Part shown: positions 1 to 7,840 of the stretch, one piece after another
Layout of the letters: each line of letters starts with the position of its first letter
Position numbering within the stretch: position 1 is the stretch's first letter
NCBI RefSeq assembly: GCF_027923545.1
Contig: NZ_BROH01000001.1
Coordinates: forward strand, 819,001 to 883,000
Length of the DNA stretch: 64,000 nt
Reading direction: 5' to 3'
Source of the DNA: Sinisalibacter aestuarii
GTDB taxonomy: Bacteria; Pseudomonadota; Alphaproteobacteria; Rhodobacterales; Rhodobacteraceae
The notes under the pieces: model-generated
Seen by the model: the letters and a program-made list of their open reading frames with translations, nothing else
Told to the model about the DNA's origin: nothing
Database searches by the model: none
Made by a program: the position numbers and the translations under genes

Positions 1-261
1 CAGCTCGACCGCGCCGTTGGCAAAGACGCCGCAGCGCAGTTTCGGCCCCTGCAGGTCGGCCAGCACCGCGATCGGGCGGCCCAGATCGCGCTCCACCCGG
101 CGGATCATCTCGTGGCGGGCGCGGTGTTCTTCATGGGTGCCGTGCGACATGTTGATGCGGAACACGTCGGCACCGGCCTCGAACAGTTTGCGGATCATGT
201 CGTAATCGTTCGACGCGGGACCGAGGGTGGCCACGATCTTCACGTTCCGGTGGCGTTGCAT
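1..261 (-). CDS. pyk: Pyruvate kinase, N-terminal part (runs off window)
   Basis: Pyruvate kinase converts phosphoenolpyruvate and ADP to pyruvate and ATP at the end of glycolysis in the cytoplasm. Only the first 87 codons are inside the window; the rest lies beyond the left edge. The visible part opens with the typical beta strand KIVATLGPAS (residues 8-17), followed by FRINMSHG (34-41), which supplies substrate and potassium site residues, and DLQGPKLR (69-76). The ATG at 259-261 (reverse strand) fits the usual family N-terminus. It is divergent from the amidohydrolase gene at 402 with about 140 bp between them. Identification is secure from the motifs although the protein is incomplete. 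Confidence 0.95.
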   Translation of the reverse strand, partial: MQRHRNVKIVATLGPASNDYDMIRKLFEAGADVFRINMSHGTHEEHRARHEMIRRVERDLGRPIAVLADLQGPKLRCGVFANGAVEL

Positions 262-401
262 AGTGCCAATTCCTTCGAATACGGGCCGTGTTAGCGGTCA
301 CGGCATGTCAGGCGCTCTATGCCCCAATTCATTGCCAGTCGCAACTGGCGCTTTCCGGCGCGCTCGCCTAAAACCCTGTGGACGACCAAGACGACATACG
401 C

Positions 402-1142
402 ATGACATACCTGCCTTTTCACATCGTCGGCGAGGACCGCGAGAGCCGCTGGCTCATCACCTGCGACCACGCTTCCAACGCCGTGCCGCCTGAGGTGAAC
501 GGTGGCTCGCTCGGGATTTCGGATGACGACATGGCCCGCCATATCGCCTTCGATCCGGGGGCGGCGGGCGTGTCTCTGGCGCTGGGCGAGCTTATGAGCG
601 CGCCGGTGGTGATGGGCAATTTCTCGCGGCTGGTGATCGACCCGAACCGGGGCGAGGACGACCCGACGCTGGTGATGAAGCTGTATGACGGCACCATCGT
701 GCCCGCCAACCGGCATGTGGATGAGGCCGAACTTGAGCGCCGGCTGAACGCCTATTACCGGCCCTACCACGGCGCCGTGGCCCGGCTGGCGGCGCGGCGG
801 GACGATACCGTTTATGTCGCCATCCATTCCTTCACCCGCCAGTTGCGGGGCCGCGATCCGCGCCCCTGGCATATCGGCGTTCTCTACGGCAAGGATGACC
901 GCTTCGCCCTGCCGCTGCTGCGGCGGCTGCATGACGAGCCGGACCTCTGCGTGGGCGAGAACGAGCCCTATGGCGGCCATCTCGACGGCGACAGCGTCGA
1001 CCGGCACGCGATCCAGCCGCACCGGGTGAACGTGCTGATCGAGCTGCGCAACGATCTCATCCGTACCGATCAGCAGCAATACGACTGGGCCCAGCGCCTT
1101 GCACCGATCCTTGAAGAGGTGCTGGACGCTTCCCAATTGTGA
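402..1142 (+). CDS. N-formylglutamate amidohydrolase family protein
   Basis: A 246-residue member of the N-formylglutamate amidohydrolase (FGase/HutG-like) family, which hydrolyses N-formyl-L-glutamate or related N-acyl amino acids. Visible family features are the early CDHASNAVP stretch, the acidic GDSVDRHA segment and a His-containing AIHSFT strand, consistent with a metal-dependent amidase fold. I chose the ATG at 402; an in-frame GTG at 378 would add eight residues without alignment support, and neither has a strong Shine-Dalgarno sequence. No hut genes are nearby, so a role in histidine breakdown is not supported by context. The next gene, DUF1244, follows after 18 bp and is probably co-transcribed. 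The exact substrate is unknown. Confidence 0.88.
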   Translation: MTYLPFHIVGEDRESRWLITCDHASNAVPPEVNGGSLGISDDDMARHIAFDPGAAGVSLALGELMSAPVVMGNFSRLVIDPNRGEDDPTLVMKLYDGTIVPANRHVDEAELERRLNAYYRPYHGAVARLAARRDDTVYVAIHSFTRQLRGRDPRPWHIGVLYGKDDRFALPLLRRLHDEPDLCVGENEPYGGHLDGDSVDRHAIQPHRVNVLIELRNDLIRTDQQQYDWAQRLAPILEEVLDASQL

Positions 1143-1160
1143 ACAAACGGAGACGCGCCC

Positions 1161-1490
1161 ATGCCCCATGACATTGACCCGCAAACCCGGATTGAACTCG
1201 AAGCCGCCGCCTTCCGCCGGCTGCAGAAGCACCTGATGGAAGACCGGCCCGATGTGCAGAATATCGACCTGATGAACCTTGCGGGCTTCTGCCGCAACTG
1301 CCTCTCGCGCTGGTATCAGGAAGCCGCCAACGAGCGGGGTATCCCGATGACCAAGGAGGAGGGGCGCGAGGTGTTCTACGGGATGCCTTATGACGCATGG
1401 CGCGCGCAGAACCAGACCGAGGCGAGCGCCGAGAAACAGGCCGCGTTCGAGGTGGCGTTCAAAGAGAATGTGTTGAAAGACAAGGGCTGA
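1161..1490 (+). CDS. DUF1244 domain protein
   Basis: A 109-residue protein of the DUF1244 family, which is small, mostly alphaproteobacterial and of unknown function. It is predicted to be helical and soluble, with a conserved CRNCLSRWY segment near the centre holding two cysteines three residues apart, and a GMPYDAWR motif towards the C-terminus. It follows the amidohydrolase gene closely, preceded by a GGAG element, and is likely its operon partner. The charged tail and lack of a signal or membrane segment place it in the cytoplasm. No specific activity can be assigned from the sequence. Confidence 0.88.
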   Translation: MPHDIDPQTRIELEAAAFRRLQKHLMEDRPDVQNIDLMNLAGFCRNCLSRWYQEAANERGIPMTKEEGREVFYGMPYDAWRAQNQTEASAEKQAAFEVAFKENVLKDKG

Positions 1491-1604
1491 GAGGCGTTCC
1501 AGCCTGTTGATGTGCGCCGCCGCACCTAACCTGTGTGAATTCGGGGAGTTCTGTGCGCTGCCTCGCGGCACTATGTCTGAACCAACGCAGATATGGAGGC
1601 CCAC

Positions 1605-2399
1605 ATGACCCGGCAACCGACTTATTTCATTTCCCATGGCGGCGGCCCCTGGCCGTGGATCGACGATATGCGCGGCGCATTCGGCCCGCTGGAAAAATCG
1701 CTCGCCGCGATCCCGTCTGAATTGCCCGAACCGCCCAAGGCGGTGCTGATGATCTCGGGCCATTGGGAGGCGCGCGAGGTGCGGGTGATGCACAATGCGC
1801 AGCCGCCGATGGTCTATGATTATTACGGCTTTCCGAAGCATACCTATGACATCACCTATCCCGCCCCCGGCGCACCCGCTCTGGCGGAACGGGCCGCCGA
1901 GTTGATCGGCGCGGCGGGCCTGCCGGTGGCGCTGGACGAGGCGCAGGGCTTCGACCATGGCACGTTCGTGCCCGCCTATGTGATGTATCCGCAGGCGGAT
2001 GTGCCGGTGTTTCAGGTTTCGATGCTCGAAAGCTACGACCCGGAAGACCATTTCCGCCTTGGCCGCGCGCTCGCACCGCTGCGCGACGAGGGCGTGGTGA
2101 TCCTCGGATCGGGCCTCAGCTACCACAATCTGCGCGATTTCGGGCCGCAGGCCCGGGTGCCGTCGGAAGCCTTCGACACCTGGCTCAATGACGTGCTCGA
2201 CCGCGCGCCCGAGGCCCGCACCGCGGCGCTCCTTGACTGGGAAAGCGCGCCTCATGCCCGTGCCTGCCATGCTCAGGAGGATCACCTTGTGCCGCTCTTC
2301 GCCGCGCTCGGCGCGGCGGAAACCGGCAAGGCCACGCGCACCTATCATCAGGAGATGATCTTTGGCGGCGTGACCGCTTCGTCCTGGCGGTTCGACTGA
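1605..2399 (+). CDS. Class III extradiol ring-cleavage dioxygenase (DODA/YgiD-like)
   Basis: A 264-residue enzyme of the LigB-type extradiol dioxygenase superfamily, closest in style to 4,5-DOPA dioxygenase (YgiD). The family cleaves catechol-like rings using a single metal ion bound by histidines. Candidate ligands are in ISHGGGP near the start, SGHWE, FDHGTFVP and LSYHN. The start at 1605 is chosen because GGAGG (1595-1599) sits five bases upstream; an in-frame ATG at 1593 lacks such a signal. The gene stands alone and ends at a bidirectional terminator. The physiological aromatic substrate is not evident. Confidence 0.87.
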   Translation: MTRQPTYFISHGGGPWPWIDDMRGAFGPLEKSLAAIPSELPEPPKAVLMISGHWEAREVRVMHNAQPPMVYDYYGFPKHTYDITYPAPGAPALAERAAELIGAAGLPVALDEAQGFDHGTFVPAYVMYPQADVPVFQVSMLESYDPEDHFRLGRALAPLRDEGVVILGSGLSYHNLRDFGPQARVPSEAFDTWLNDVLDRAPEARTAALLDWESAPHARACHAQEDHLVPLFAALGAAETGKATRTYHQEMIFGGVTASSWRFD

Positions 2400-2404
2400 C
2401 AAAA

Positions 2405-2432
2405 AAAGATCCCGGACACGGCCGGGGTCTTT
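2405..2432. terminator. Bidirectional rho-independent terminator
   Basis: The arms AGATCCCGG (2407-2415) and CCGGGGTCT (2422-2430) form a nine-pair stem with one G-T wobble and a six-base loop. Seven A on the left and TTT on the right make it usable in both directions. Read leftward it has a strong U-run and closes the ompA-like/HHH operon; read rightward it closes the dioxygenase gene. Confidence 0.85.
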
Positions 2433-2461
2433 CGCACTCGTTACCCAAACCTGCGTTCAGG

Positions 2462-3079
2462 TCACTCGTAAACCTCTCCATCCCGCACCCGCCGGGCAAA
2501 GGCGGTGCTGTCGCCTGCCGCCAGAACCCTGGCCTGCCCGACCCAGCCATCGCGGCTCACCCGGCCTTTGAACCCCTCAAGATTCGCATCCACCCAGGCG
2601 ATCTCGTCGGCGCTCCAGCCGGCGATCTGGTCGAAGTGATAAAAGCCGAGACGGTGGCACAGCGCTTCCAGCTTCGGCCCGATGCCCTTGATCTGCTTGA
2701 GATCGTCGGCCTTGCCATCGCGCGGGGCAGCGAGCGTGGCGGGCTTGCGGCCTTCGCCCGCGCCGCCGCCGTGAACCGGGTGCGCCCCGTGGTCGGCCTC
2801 GACGGCTTCTGCCACGGCGACAACCTCCGCCGCCGCCTCCATCGCCGCCTTTTCGGCCGCCTGCGCCTCGGCCCGGGCCGCCTCCAGCGTGCTTTCCAGC
2901 TTGCCGATCCGGGCGTCACGGTCGCGCAGACCGGCGCGGCAGGCGTCCAGCTCCGCCCTGGCGCTGCCGGCATCGCCCGAGCGGCCCCAGATGATCCAGC
3001 CCGCGATCAGCCCGAGGAGCGCGGCGAGAATGATGAGCATCACCATTTCGGTGATCAGGAAGCCCCATTCGTGAAACAT
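2462..3079 (-). CDS. Membrane-anchored coiled-coil protein with helix-hairpin-helix domain
   Basis: A 205-residue protein of unknown function. It begins with one hydrophobic membrane segment (about residues 10-32), followed by an Ala/Glu/Arg-rich coiled-coil region (about 38-90), a Gly/Pro-rich linker, and a C-terminal helix-hairpin-helix domain with the sequence LKQIKGIGPKLEALCHRLG. Domains of this kind also occur as C-terminal additions to NADH-quinone oxidoreductase subunits and in ribosomal-protein-like HHH proteins. AGGAG lies eight bases before the ATG. It is 27 bp downstream of the OmpA-family gene and probably in one operon with it, which suggests an envelope-associated role. DNA binding is possible but not shown. 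Confidence 0.75.
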   Translation of the reverse strand: MFHEWGFLITEMVMLIILAALLGLIAGWIIWGRSGDAGSARAELDACRAGLRDRDARIGKLESTLEAARAEAQAAEKAAMEAAAEVVAVAEAVEADHGAHPVHGGGAGEGRKPATLAAPRDGKADDLKQIKGIGPKLEALCHRLGFYHFDQIAGWSADEIAWVDANLEGFKGRVSRDGWVGQARVLAAGDSTAFARRVRDGEVYE

Positions 3080-3106
3080 GCGATCTACTCCTGGTCTCGG
3101 TCCGGC

Positions 3107-4546
3107 TCAGCCGGGCCAGTCGAAGGTGGTGCGCCGGTTCCTGGCCCGGCCTTCTTCGGTGTCGTTGTCGGCGATCGGTTCGGTCTCGCCATAGCCCATG
3201 GCGGTCATCCGCTCCGGCGCGACGCCGCGCGCGATCAGCGCGTCGCGCACCGCCCGCGCCCGCGCGACCGAGAGCGAGTAATTCGCCGTATCGTCGCCTT
3301 CAGCATCGGTATGGCCGCCGATCACCACCCGCATCCCCGGATCGCGGGTGCACAGCATGACGATCCCCGCCACATCGTTGACGGTGGCGAGCGAATAGGG
3401 ATCGAGCGCCGCCGAGCCGGTCATGAACCGGATCGGTTGCGCCGCGACCCGCGCCATCGCCGCCTCGGTGCAGCGCGCCCTGGTCGGTTCGAAACCGGGG
3501 ATCGTGATCCAGGTGCCGCCATGGGCCACCTGCCGCAACCCGGTTGCCGCATTCATCCGTTCAGCCCCCTCCGGCGGCATCGCGCCCGCACTGATCGTCA
3601 GCCCCTCGATGGTGCCGAACGCCTCGGCGATCTGGCCGAAGACAATATCCGCGTCGAGCCCCGGCAGCGCCGCGCCGGCGATCGCGACGCCATCGTTCGT
3701 GGCGGTGAGCGTATAGCTCTCCAGCAGCGCGGCGAAGCGGCCCATTCCGTCGAGCCGCCCGGCCAGGCCGGGCAGATCGGCGAAGGTGGTTGCCACCTCG
3801 CCCGCGATGGCATCGCGCCCGAGCGCGCTGGCTATCCCCTCCATGCCGAACGCTTGCGGTACGATCCCGGCAAGCTTGTAGCCGGTTTCGGCCTCGTAAC
3901 TCAGGGTGAAGCCGATCTGGCCCGGATCGGTCACGTCGATGGCGATCACCGCGTCGAACCCGGCGAGATCGCCAAGCGCGCCGCGCGCGGCGGCGTCTTC
4001 CGCCGGGGTTGCGGCGGTGCCGCTGAGGGTGAGCGTGCCGCCCGTGAGCGCGAAGCTGCCCGCGTCGAGCGGGCCGAGCGCCGCGCCGCCGGCCGCCAGT
4101 GCCGCGCCCCAACCCTCCGGCGCGCCATGGCCGAGGGGCAGGGCCTCCGCCCCCGGCACCGCCGCCGCGAGGCCGGCCCGCGCCACCGCGCTCGGCGCAT
4201 AGCCGGTGGCGGCGAGCGATCCGTCGGCCCCCTTGGCAAGCGCCGTCTCATAGGGTGCGATGTCGGGCAGCACCTCGACATCGCCCGCGTTCACCACCCG
4301 GCGGCCGCGAATCGCATCGAGCCCGGCGATGACGCGGTCAAGCTCGGTCCGGGTGTCGGCGAGGCCGGTCAGGGTGATGTCTCGCCCAGAGACCCGCACC
4401 GCCATCGGATGCACGGTGCCGGTCACGGCCTGCTGCGCCGCGGTGGCGATCCGGGCCTGCATCGAGACGGCGTGAGACTGCGCGCCCCAATAGCCAAGCC
4501 CGGCTATGCCCGCGACCAGAACCAGCGCGCCCAGAGCCTTGCTCAT
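3107..4546 (-). CDS. OmpA-family protein with BON-like repeats
   Basis: A 479-residue envelope protein. The N-terminus is a signal-anchor-like hydrophobic stretch (about residues 5-22). The middle holds repeated BON-like units, such as VRVSGRDITLTGLAD and a second LTLSGTAATPAED segment. The last 130 residues are a classical OmpA-like peptidoglycan-binding domain with GGHTDAEG, the N..LS..RA pattern, GYGETEPIADN and the closing GRARNRR. The family tethers the outer membrane or periplasmic complexes to peptidoglycan. A GGGGGAGG ribosome binding site directly precedes the ATG. It forms an operon with the HHH membrane protein downstream. The specific partner is unknown. Confidence 0.85.
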   Translation of the reverse strand: MSKALGALVLVAGIAGLGYWGAQSHAVSMQARIATAAQQAVTGTVHPMAVRVSGRDITLTGLADTRTELDRVIAGLDAIRGRRVVNAGDVEVLPDIAPYETALAKGADGSLAATGYAPSAVARAGLAAAVPGAEALPLGHGAPEGWGAALAAGGAALGPLDAGSFALTGGTLTLSGTAATPAEDAAARGALGDLAGFDAVIAIDVTDPGQIGFTLSYEAETGYKLAGIVPQAFGMEGIASALGRDAIAGEVATTFADLPGLAGRLDGMGRFAALLESYTLTATNDGVAIAGAALPGLDADIVFGQIAEAFGTIEGLTISAGAMPPEGAERMNAATGLRQVAHGGTWITIPGFEPTRARCTEAAMARVAAQPIRFMTGSAALDPYSLATVNDVAGIVMLCTRDPGMRVVIGGHTDAEGDDTANYSLSVARARAVRDALIARGVAPERMTAMGYGETEPIADNDTEEGRARNRRTTFDWPG

Positions 4547-4650
4547 CCTCCCCCCTTTCAGGTCTCCCTGTCTGCAGGACAGCAGGCATCAGCCCCGGGT
4601 ACAACGCAAGGGGGAAACGGCGCGTGTTTTTGTCACGGGGGGCGTGTGTT

Positions 4651-5514
4651 TCAGATCGCCGCTTTCAGGCTTTCCTCAAGGTAGATTTCGCGCAGACGCG
4701 CGGCCACCCGGCCGGGCGTGCCCGCGCCGATCTTTGCACCGTCGATCTCGACCACCGGCATCACGAAGGCGGTGGCCGAGGTCACGAAGGCTTCATCGGC
4801 CTCCTTCGCCTCGTCGATGGTGAAGCTGCGCTCCTCCACCTCCATCTGCGCCTCGGCGGCGAAGCGCAGCACGGCGGCGCGGGTGATCCCGTGCAGGATG
4901 TCCTGGCTGAGCTCGCGGGTGATGATCCGGCCGTTCTTGACGATATAGGCGTTGTTCGAGGTGCCCTCGGTCACCTTGCCGTCTTCGACGAACCAGGCGT
5001 CATCCGCGCCCTCGGCCTTGGCGGCCATCTTGCCCATCGAGGGGTAGAGCAATTGCACCGTCTTGATGTCGCGGCGGCGCCAGCGCAGATCGGGGATCGA
5101 GATCACCTTCATGCCCACCTTGGCCGCAGGGCTGTCGGCGAGGCCGGGCTTGTTCTGGGTGAACATCACCACCGTGCCCGTGGTGGTCTCGGGATCGGGG
5201 AAGGCGAAATCGCGGTCGCCGGGATTGCCGCGGGTGATCTGGAGATAGACCAGCCCCTCTTCGATCCCGTTGCGCGCCACCAGCTCACGATGGGCGGCCA
5301 GAAGCGCCTCGTGGCTGATCGGCTGCACCATGTCGAGCTCGGCGAGCGAACGGGCGAGGCGTGCGGCATGGCCATCGAAATCGACGAGTTTGCCGCCGAG
5401 CACGCTCGTCACCTCATAGACACCATCGGCCATCAGAAAGCCCCGGTCGAAGACCGAGACGGTGGCCTCTTCCTCGGGCAGATAGGCCCCGTTCACGTAA
5501 ACGATGCGGCTCAT
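4651..5514 (-). CDS. Fold-type IV PLP aminotransferase, D-amino acid aminotransferase-like
   Basis: A 287-residue pyridoxal-phosphate enzyme of the branched-chain/D-alanine aminotransferase class. Family marks are FDRGFLMADGVYE near the N-terminus, the catalytic lysine in RDIKTVQLL, EGTSNNAYI, and DILHGITR. The overall pattern matches D-amino acid transaminases better than IlvE. The start at 5514 is chosen over an upstream in-frame ATG because an AGAGGA element precedes it. It is the third gene of a leftward cassette after dgcN and dgcA, only 35 bp from dgcA, so an activity on D-glutamate or D-alanine (forming 2-oxoglutarate or pyruvate) fits the context. The substrate is inferred. Confidence 0.85.
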   Translation of the reverse strand: MSRIVYVNGAYLPEEEATVSVFDRGFLMADGVYEVTSVLGGKLVDFDGHAARLARSLAELDMVQPISHEALLAAHRELVARNGIEEGLVYLQITRGNPGDRDFAFPDPETTTGTVVMFTQNKPGLADSPAAKVGMKVISIPDLRWRRRDIKTVQLLYPSMGKMAAKAEGADDAWFVEDGKVTEGTSNNAYIVKNGRIITRELSQDILHGITRAAVLRFAAEAQMEVEERSFTIDEAKEADEAFVTSATAFVMPVVEIDGAKIGAGTPGRVAARLREIYLEESLKAAI

Positions 5515-5549
5515 TGCGCGTCCTCTCTGTTGTCTCTGTCGGGCCTTCG

Positions 5550-6515
5550 TCATCCCCAGAGGTCCGGCGTGGATGGATGCACGCCCGCCTCGTCATAGTG
5601 CAAAGGGTCCGCCCGGTCTTGGGCGAGAAGAAGCGGCCCGTCAAGGTCCGTCACCATCGCGCCCTGCGCCACCAGCACGGCGGGCGCCATCGCCAGCGAC
5701 GAGCCGACCATGCAGCCGACCATCACCTTGTAGCCCTCCGCCCGCGCCGCATCGCGCAGGGCGAGCGCCTCGGTCAGCCCGCCGGTCTTGTCGAGCTTGA
5801 TGTTGATCACGTCATACTTGCCCTTGAGGCCGGGCAGGGAGGCGCGGTCATGGCAGCTTTCGTCGGCGCAGACCGGCACCGGGCGGGCCATGCCGATCAG
5901 CGCCTCGTCCTCGCCCGCCGGCAGCGGCTGCTCGACCAGTTCCACCCCGAGCCGGACCAGATGCGGCGCGAGATCGGCATAGACCTGCGCCGTCCAGCCC
6001 TCGTTGGCGTCGACGATGATGCGCGATGCCGGCGCACCCTCGCGCACGGCTTCGAGGCGGGGCATGTCGTCGGGGGTGCCGAGCTTGATTTTCAGAAGCG
6101 GGCGGTGGGCATTCGCCGCCGCCTTGGCGCGCATCTGCTCTGCCGTGCCCAGGCTGAGCGTATAGGCGGTGATCTCGGGCCCCGGCGCGGCGAGCCCGGC
6201 CAGCTGCCAGGCCCGCTTGCCGGCCCGCTTCGCTTCAAGATCCCACAAAGCACAATCCACCGCGTTGCGCGCGGCCCCCGCGGGCAGCAGCCCCTGCAAT
6301 TCGTCGCGCGTGAATTGCTCCGGCAGTCCGGCGATTTCAGCCGCCACGCTCGCCAGTGTTTCACCGTAGCGCGCATAGGGCACGCATTCGCCCCGGCCTT
6401 GCACACCGCCATCCCCGGCGCGCACCGTCAGCACGGCGGCCTCGGTCTTCGACCCCCGCGAGATGGTGAACACCTCCGCCAGAGGGAATCGCTCTTCGGT
6501 CACCGTCAGGCGCAT
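5550..6515 (-). CDS. dgcA: N-acetyl-D-glutamate racemase DgcA (enolase superfamily)
   Basis: A 321-residue enolase-superfamily enzyme, often auto-annotated as dipeptide epimerase. Catalytic lysines are visible in LLKIKLG and NIKLDKTGG, and metal ligands in IVDANEGW, VEQPLP and CADESC, as in the muconate-lactonizing/epimerase subgroup. Because its upstream neighbour is a DUF1611/DgcN protein, it is most likely DgcA, which in the reported D-glutamate pathway racemises N-acetyl-D-glutamate to the L form. The gene lies 60 bp after dgcN, separated by a GC-rich hairpin, and 35 bp before the aminotransferase. Superfamily assignment is firm; the substrate rests on gene pairing and could instead be an Ala-Glu dipeptide. 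Confidence 0.85.
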   Translation of the reverse strand: MRLTVTEERFPLAEVFTISRGSKTEAAVLTVRAGDGGVQGRGECVPYARYGETLASVAAEIAGLPEQFTRDELQGLLPAGAARNAVDCALWDLEAKRAGKRAWQLAGLAAPGPEITAYTLSLGTAEQMRAKAAANAHRPLLKIKLGTPDDMPRLEAVREGAPASRIIVDANEGWTAQVYADLAPHLVRLGVELVEQPLPAGEDEALIGMARPVPVCADESCHDRASLPGLKGKYDVINIKLDKTGGLTEALALRDAARAEGYKVMVGCMVGSSLAMAPAVLVAQGAMVTDLDGPLLLAQDRADPLHYDEAGVHPSTPDLWG

Positions 6516-6523
6516 CTTTCACC

Positions 6524-6573
6524 CTTTCATCTTGCCGCAAATATCCCGGGGGGTTTGGGGGGCAGCGCCCCCC
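6524..6573 (-). repeat. REP-like intercistronic hairpin element
   Basis: Read on the minus strand, a GGGGGGC/GCCCCCC stem (6567-6573 with 6557-6563, loop AGC-size) is followed by CCCCGGGATATTTG and an AAGATGAAAG tail that holds the dgcA ribosome binding site. The order 'GC-rich hairpin, CCCGGGATATTT, AAGATGAA' resembles an interspersed intergenic element that I recall as common in Rhodobacteraceae. It separates dgcN from dgcA and may stabilise or attenuate the upstream message. A related tail is at 55467-55499. Confidence 0.45.
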
Positions 6574-6575
6574 AT

Positions 6576-7580
6576 CTACCCGATCGCCGCCAGCGCATCC
6601 ACCAGCTTGCCGGCGCCGAAGCGGAACGGGTCGGTCGCCGGCAGGCCCATGCGCGCCTCGACATCGGCGAGATAGGCGGCGGCTTCGTCCTCCGACATAT
6701 GCTGGGTGTTGACCGAGATCGCCACCACCTCGCAGGCCGGGTTGGCCACCCGCGCCAGCGTGAGCGCCATGTCGCGCAGGTCTTCAAGGCCGGGCAGGGT
6801 GTAGCCGGGCAGGCCTCGCATATGGTCGCGGGTGGGTTCGTGGGCGAGGATCAGCGCATCGGGCTGGCCGCCATGGATCAGCGCCATCGTCACGCCGGAA
6901 TAGGAAACGTGGAACAGGCTGCCCTGGCCCTCGATCAGATCCCAGTGATCGGGGTCGTTGTCGGGAGAGAGCCACTCGACGGCGCCGGCCATGAAATCGG
7001 CCACCACCGCATCGAGCGGCACGCCGTCGCCGGTGATCAGGATGCCGGTCTGACCGGTGGCGCGGAAGGTCGATTTCATCCCCCGCGCCTGCATCTCGCG
7101 GTCCATCGCCAGCGCGGTGTACATCTTGCCGACCGAGCAATCGGTGCCCACGGCCAGGCAGCGCTTGCCCGAGCGCTTCACGCCGTTGGCGATGGGGTAG
7201 TCCACCTCCGGCACCCGCACATCGTGCAGCGCCTGTCCGGTGGCCGCGGCCACGGCGACGAGATCGGGTTCGTCGGCAAGCAGGTTGTGCAGGCCGGAGG
7301 CGAGGTCGAACCCCTCTTCCAGGGCCTGCACCAGCACCTTTTTCCAGGCCGGGCTGATCACGCCGCCCCGGTTGGCGACGCCGATCACCAGCGTTTTCGC
7401 GCCGGCGGCCCTGGCTTCGGCAAGGGTCATGTCGGGCAGTTTCATATCGGCCTTGCAGCCCTCCATGCGGAACTGCCCGATGGCGTTTTCGGGGCGCCAG
7501 TCGCGAATACCCTGCGCCACCTTGGCGGCGAGTTGGTCCGGCGCATCGCCGAGGAAGAGAAGATAGGGGGTCTGAATCAT
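6576..7580 (-). CDS. dgcN: D-glutamate N-acetyltransferase DgcN (DUF1611)
   Basis: A 334-residue DUF1611-family protein. The family has an N-terminal Rossmann-like domain and a C-terminal P-loop NTPase-like domain, here marked by GTDCSVGKMYT, with FRATGQTGILI and LIEGQGSLFH following. DgcN members acetylate D-glutamate using acetyl-CoA, and DgcA then racemises the product; together they let marine bacteria use D-glutamate. The start at 7580 is supported by TGTGGAGG upstream; the longer frame lacks such support. It heads the leftward operon dgcN-dgcA-aminotransferase and is divergent from mcl1 with a 260-bp shared control region. DUF1611 assignment is firm; the acetyltransferase role is by family and pairing. 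Confidence 0.88.
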   Translation of the reverse strand: MIQTPYLLFLGDAPDQLAAKVAQGIRDWRPENAIGQFRMEGCKADMKLPDMTLAEARAAGAKTLVIGVANRGGVISPAWKKVLVQALEEGFDLASGLHNLLADEPDLVAVAAATGQALHDVRVPEVDYPIANGVKRSGKRCLAVGTDCSVGKMYTALAMDREMQARGMKSTFRATGQTGILITGDGVPLDAVVADFMAGAVEWLSPDNDPDHWDLIEGQGSLFHVSYSGVTMALIHGGQPDALILAHEPTRDHMRGLPGYTLPGLEDLRDMALTLARVANPACEVVAISVNTQHMSEDEAAAYLADVEARMGLPATDPFRFGAGKLVDALAAIG

Positions 7581-7840
7581 ATGTGCCTCCACAGTTGGAT
7601 GGGAGAATCGCCCAGCATCTGAGCAAGAAGATCGCGTAGTTATGCGCATGAATTAATCATCTTCGAAGAATCTTGCGTATTTTGGCAAATATGCGGGATG
7701 CTGCCCCCGAATTCGCCGCGGTGCGGCGCGTTTTTGCTGCGGATGCGAGAATCGCCTTGCTGTGTGTTGGGCAATAATCTACCTCTCACCGAGCAACTGA
7801 CGAAACAAACTTTCAAAGCCATTCGATACGGAGGTTTCCC
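7581..7840. promoter_or_regulatory. Divergent control region between dgcN and mcl1
   Basis: This 260-bp gap is AT-richer than its surroundings, mostly at 7630-7700. It contains two perfect short palindromes, ATGCGCAT (7642-7649) and TCTTCGAAGA (7660-7669), inside an AT-rich patch on the dgcN side, which could be operator half-sites for an Lrp/AsnC- or GntR-type regulator. No regulator gene is adjacent. The mcl1 side ends in CGGAGG before the ATG. No promoter hexamers stand out. Confidence 0.4.

Noticed and set aside
291..2402. A 703-codon open frame on the minus strand
   Set aside because: It is the shadow of three plus-strand genes with clear families and ribosome binding sites; its His/Arg-rich composition is typical of antisense high-GC frames.
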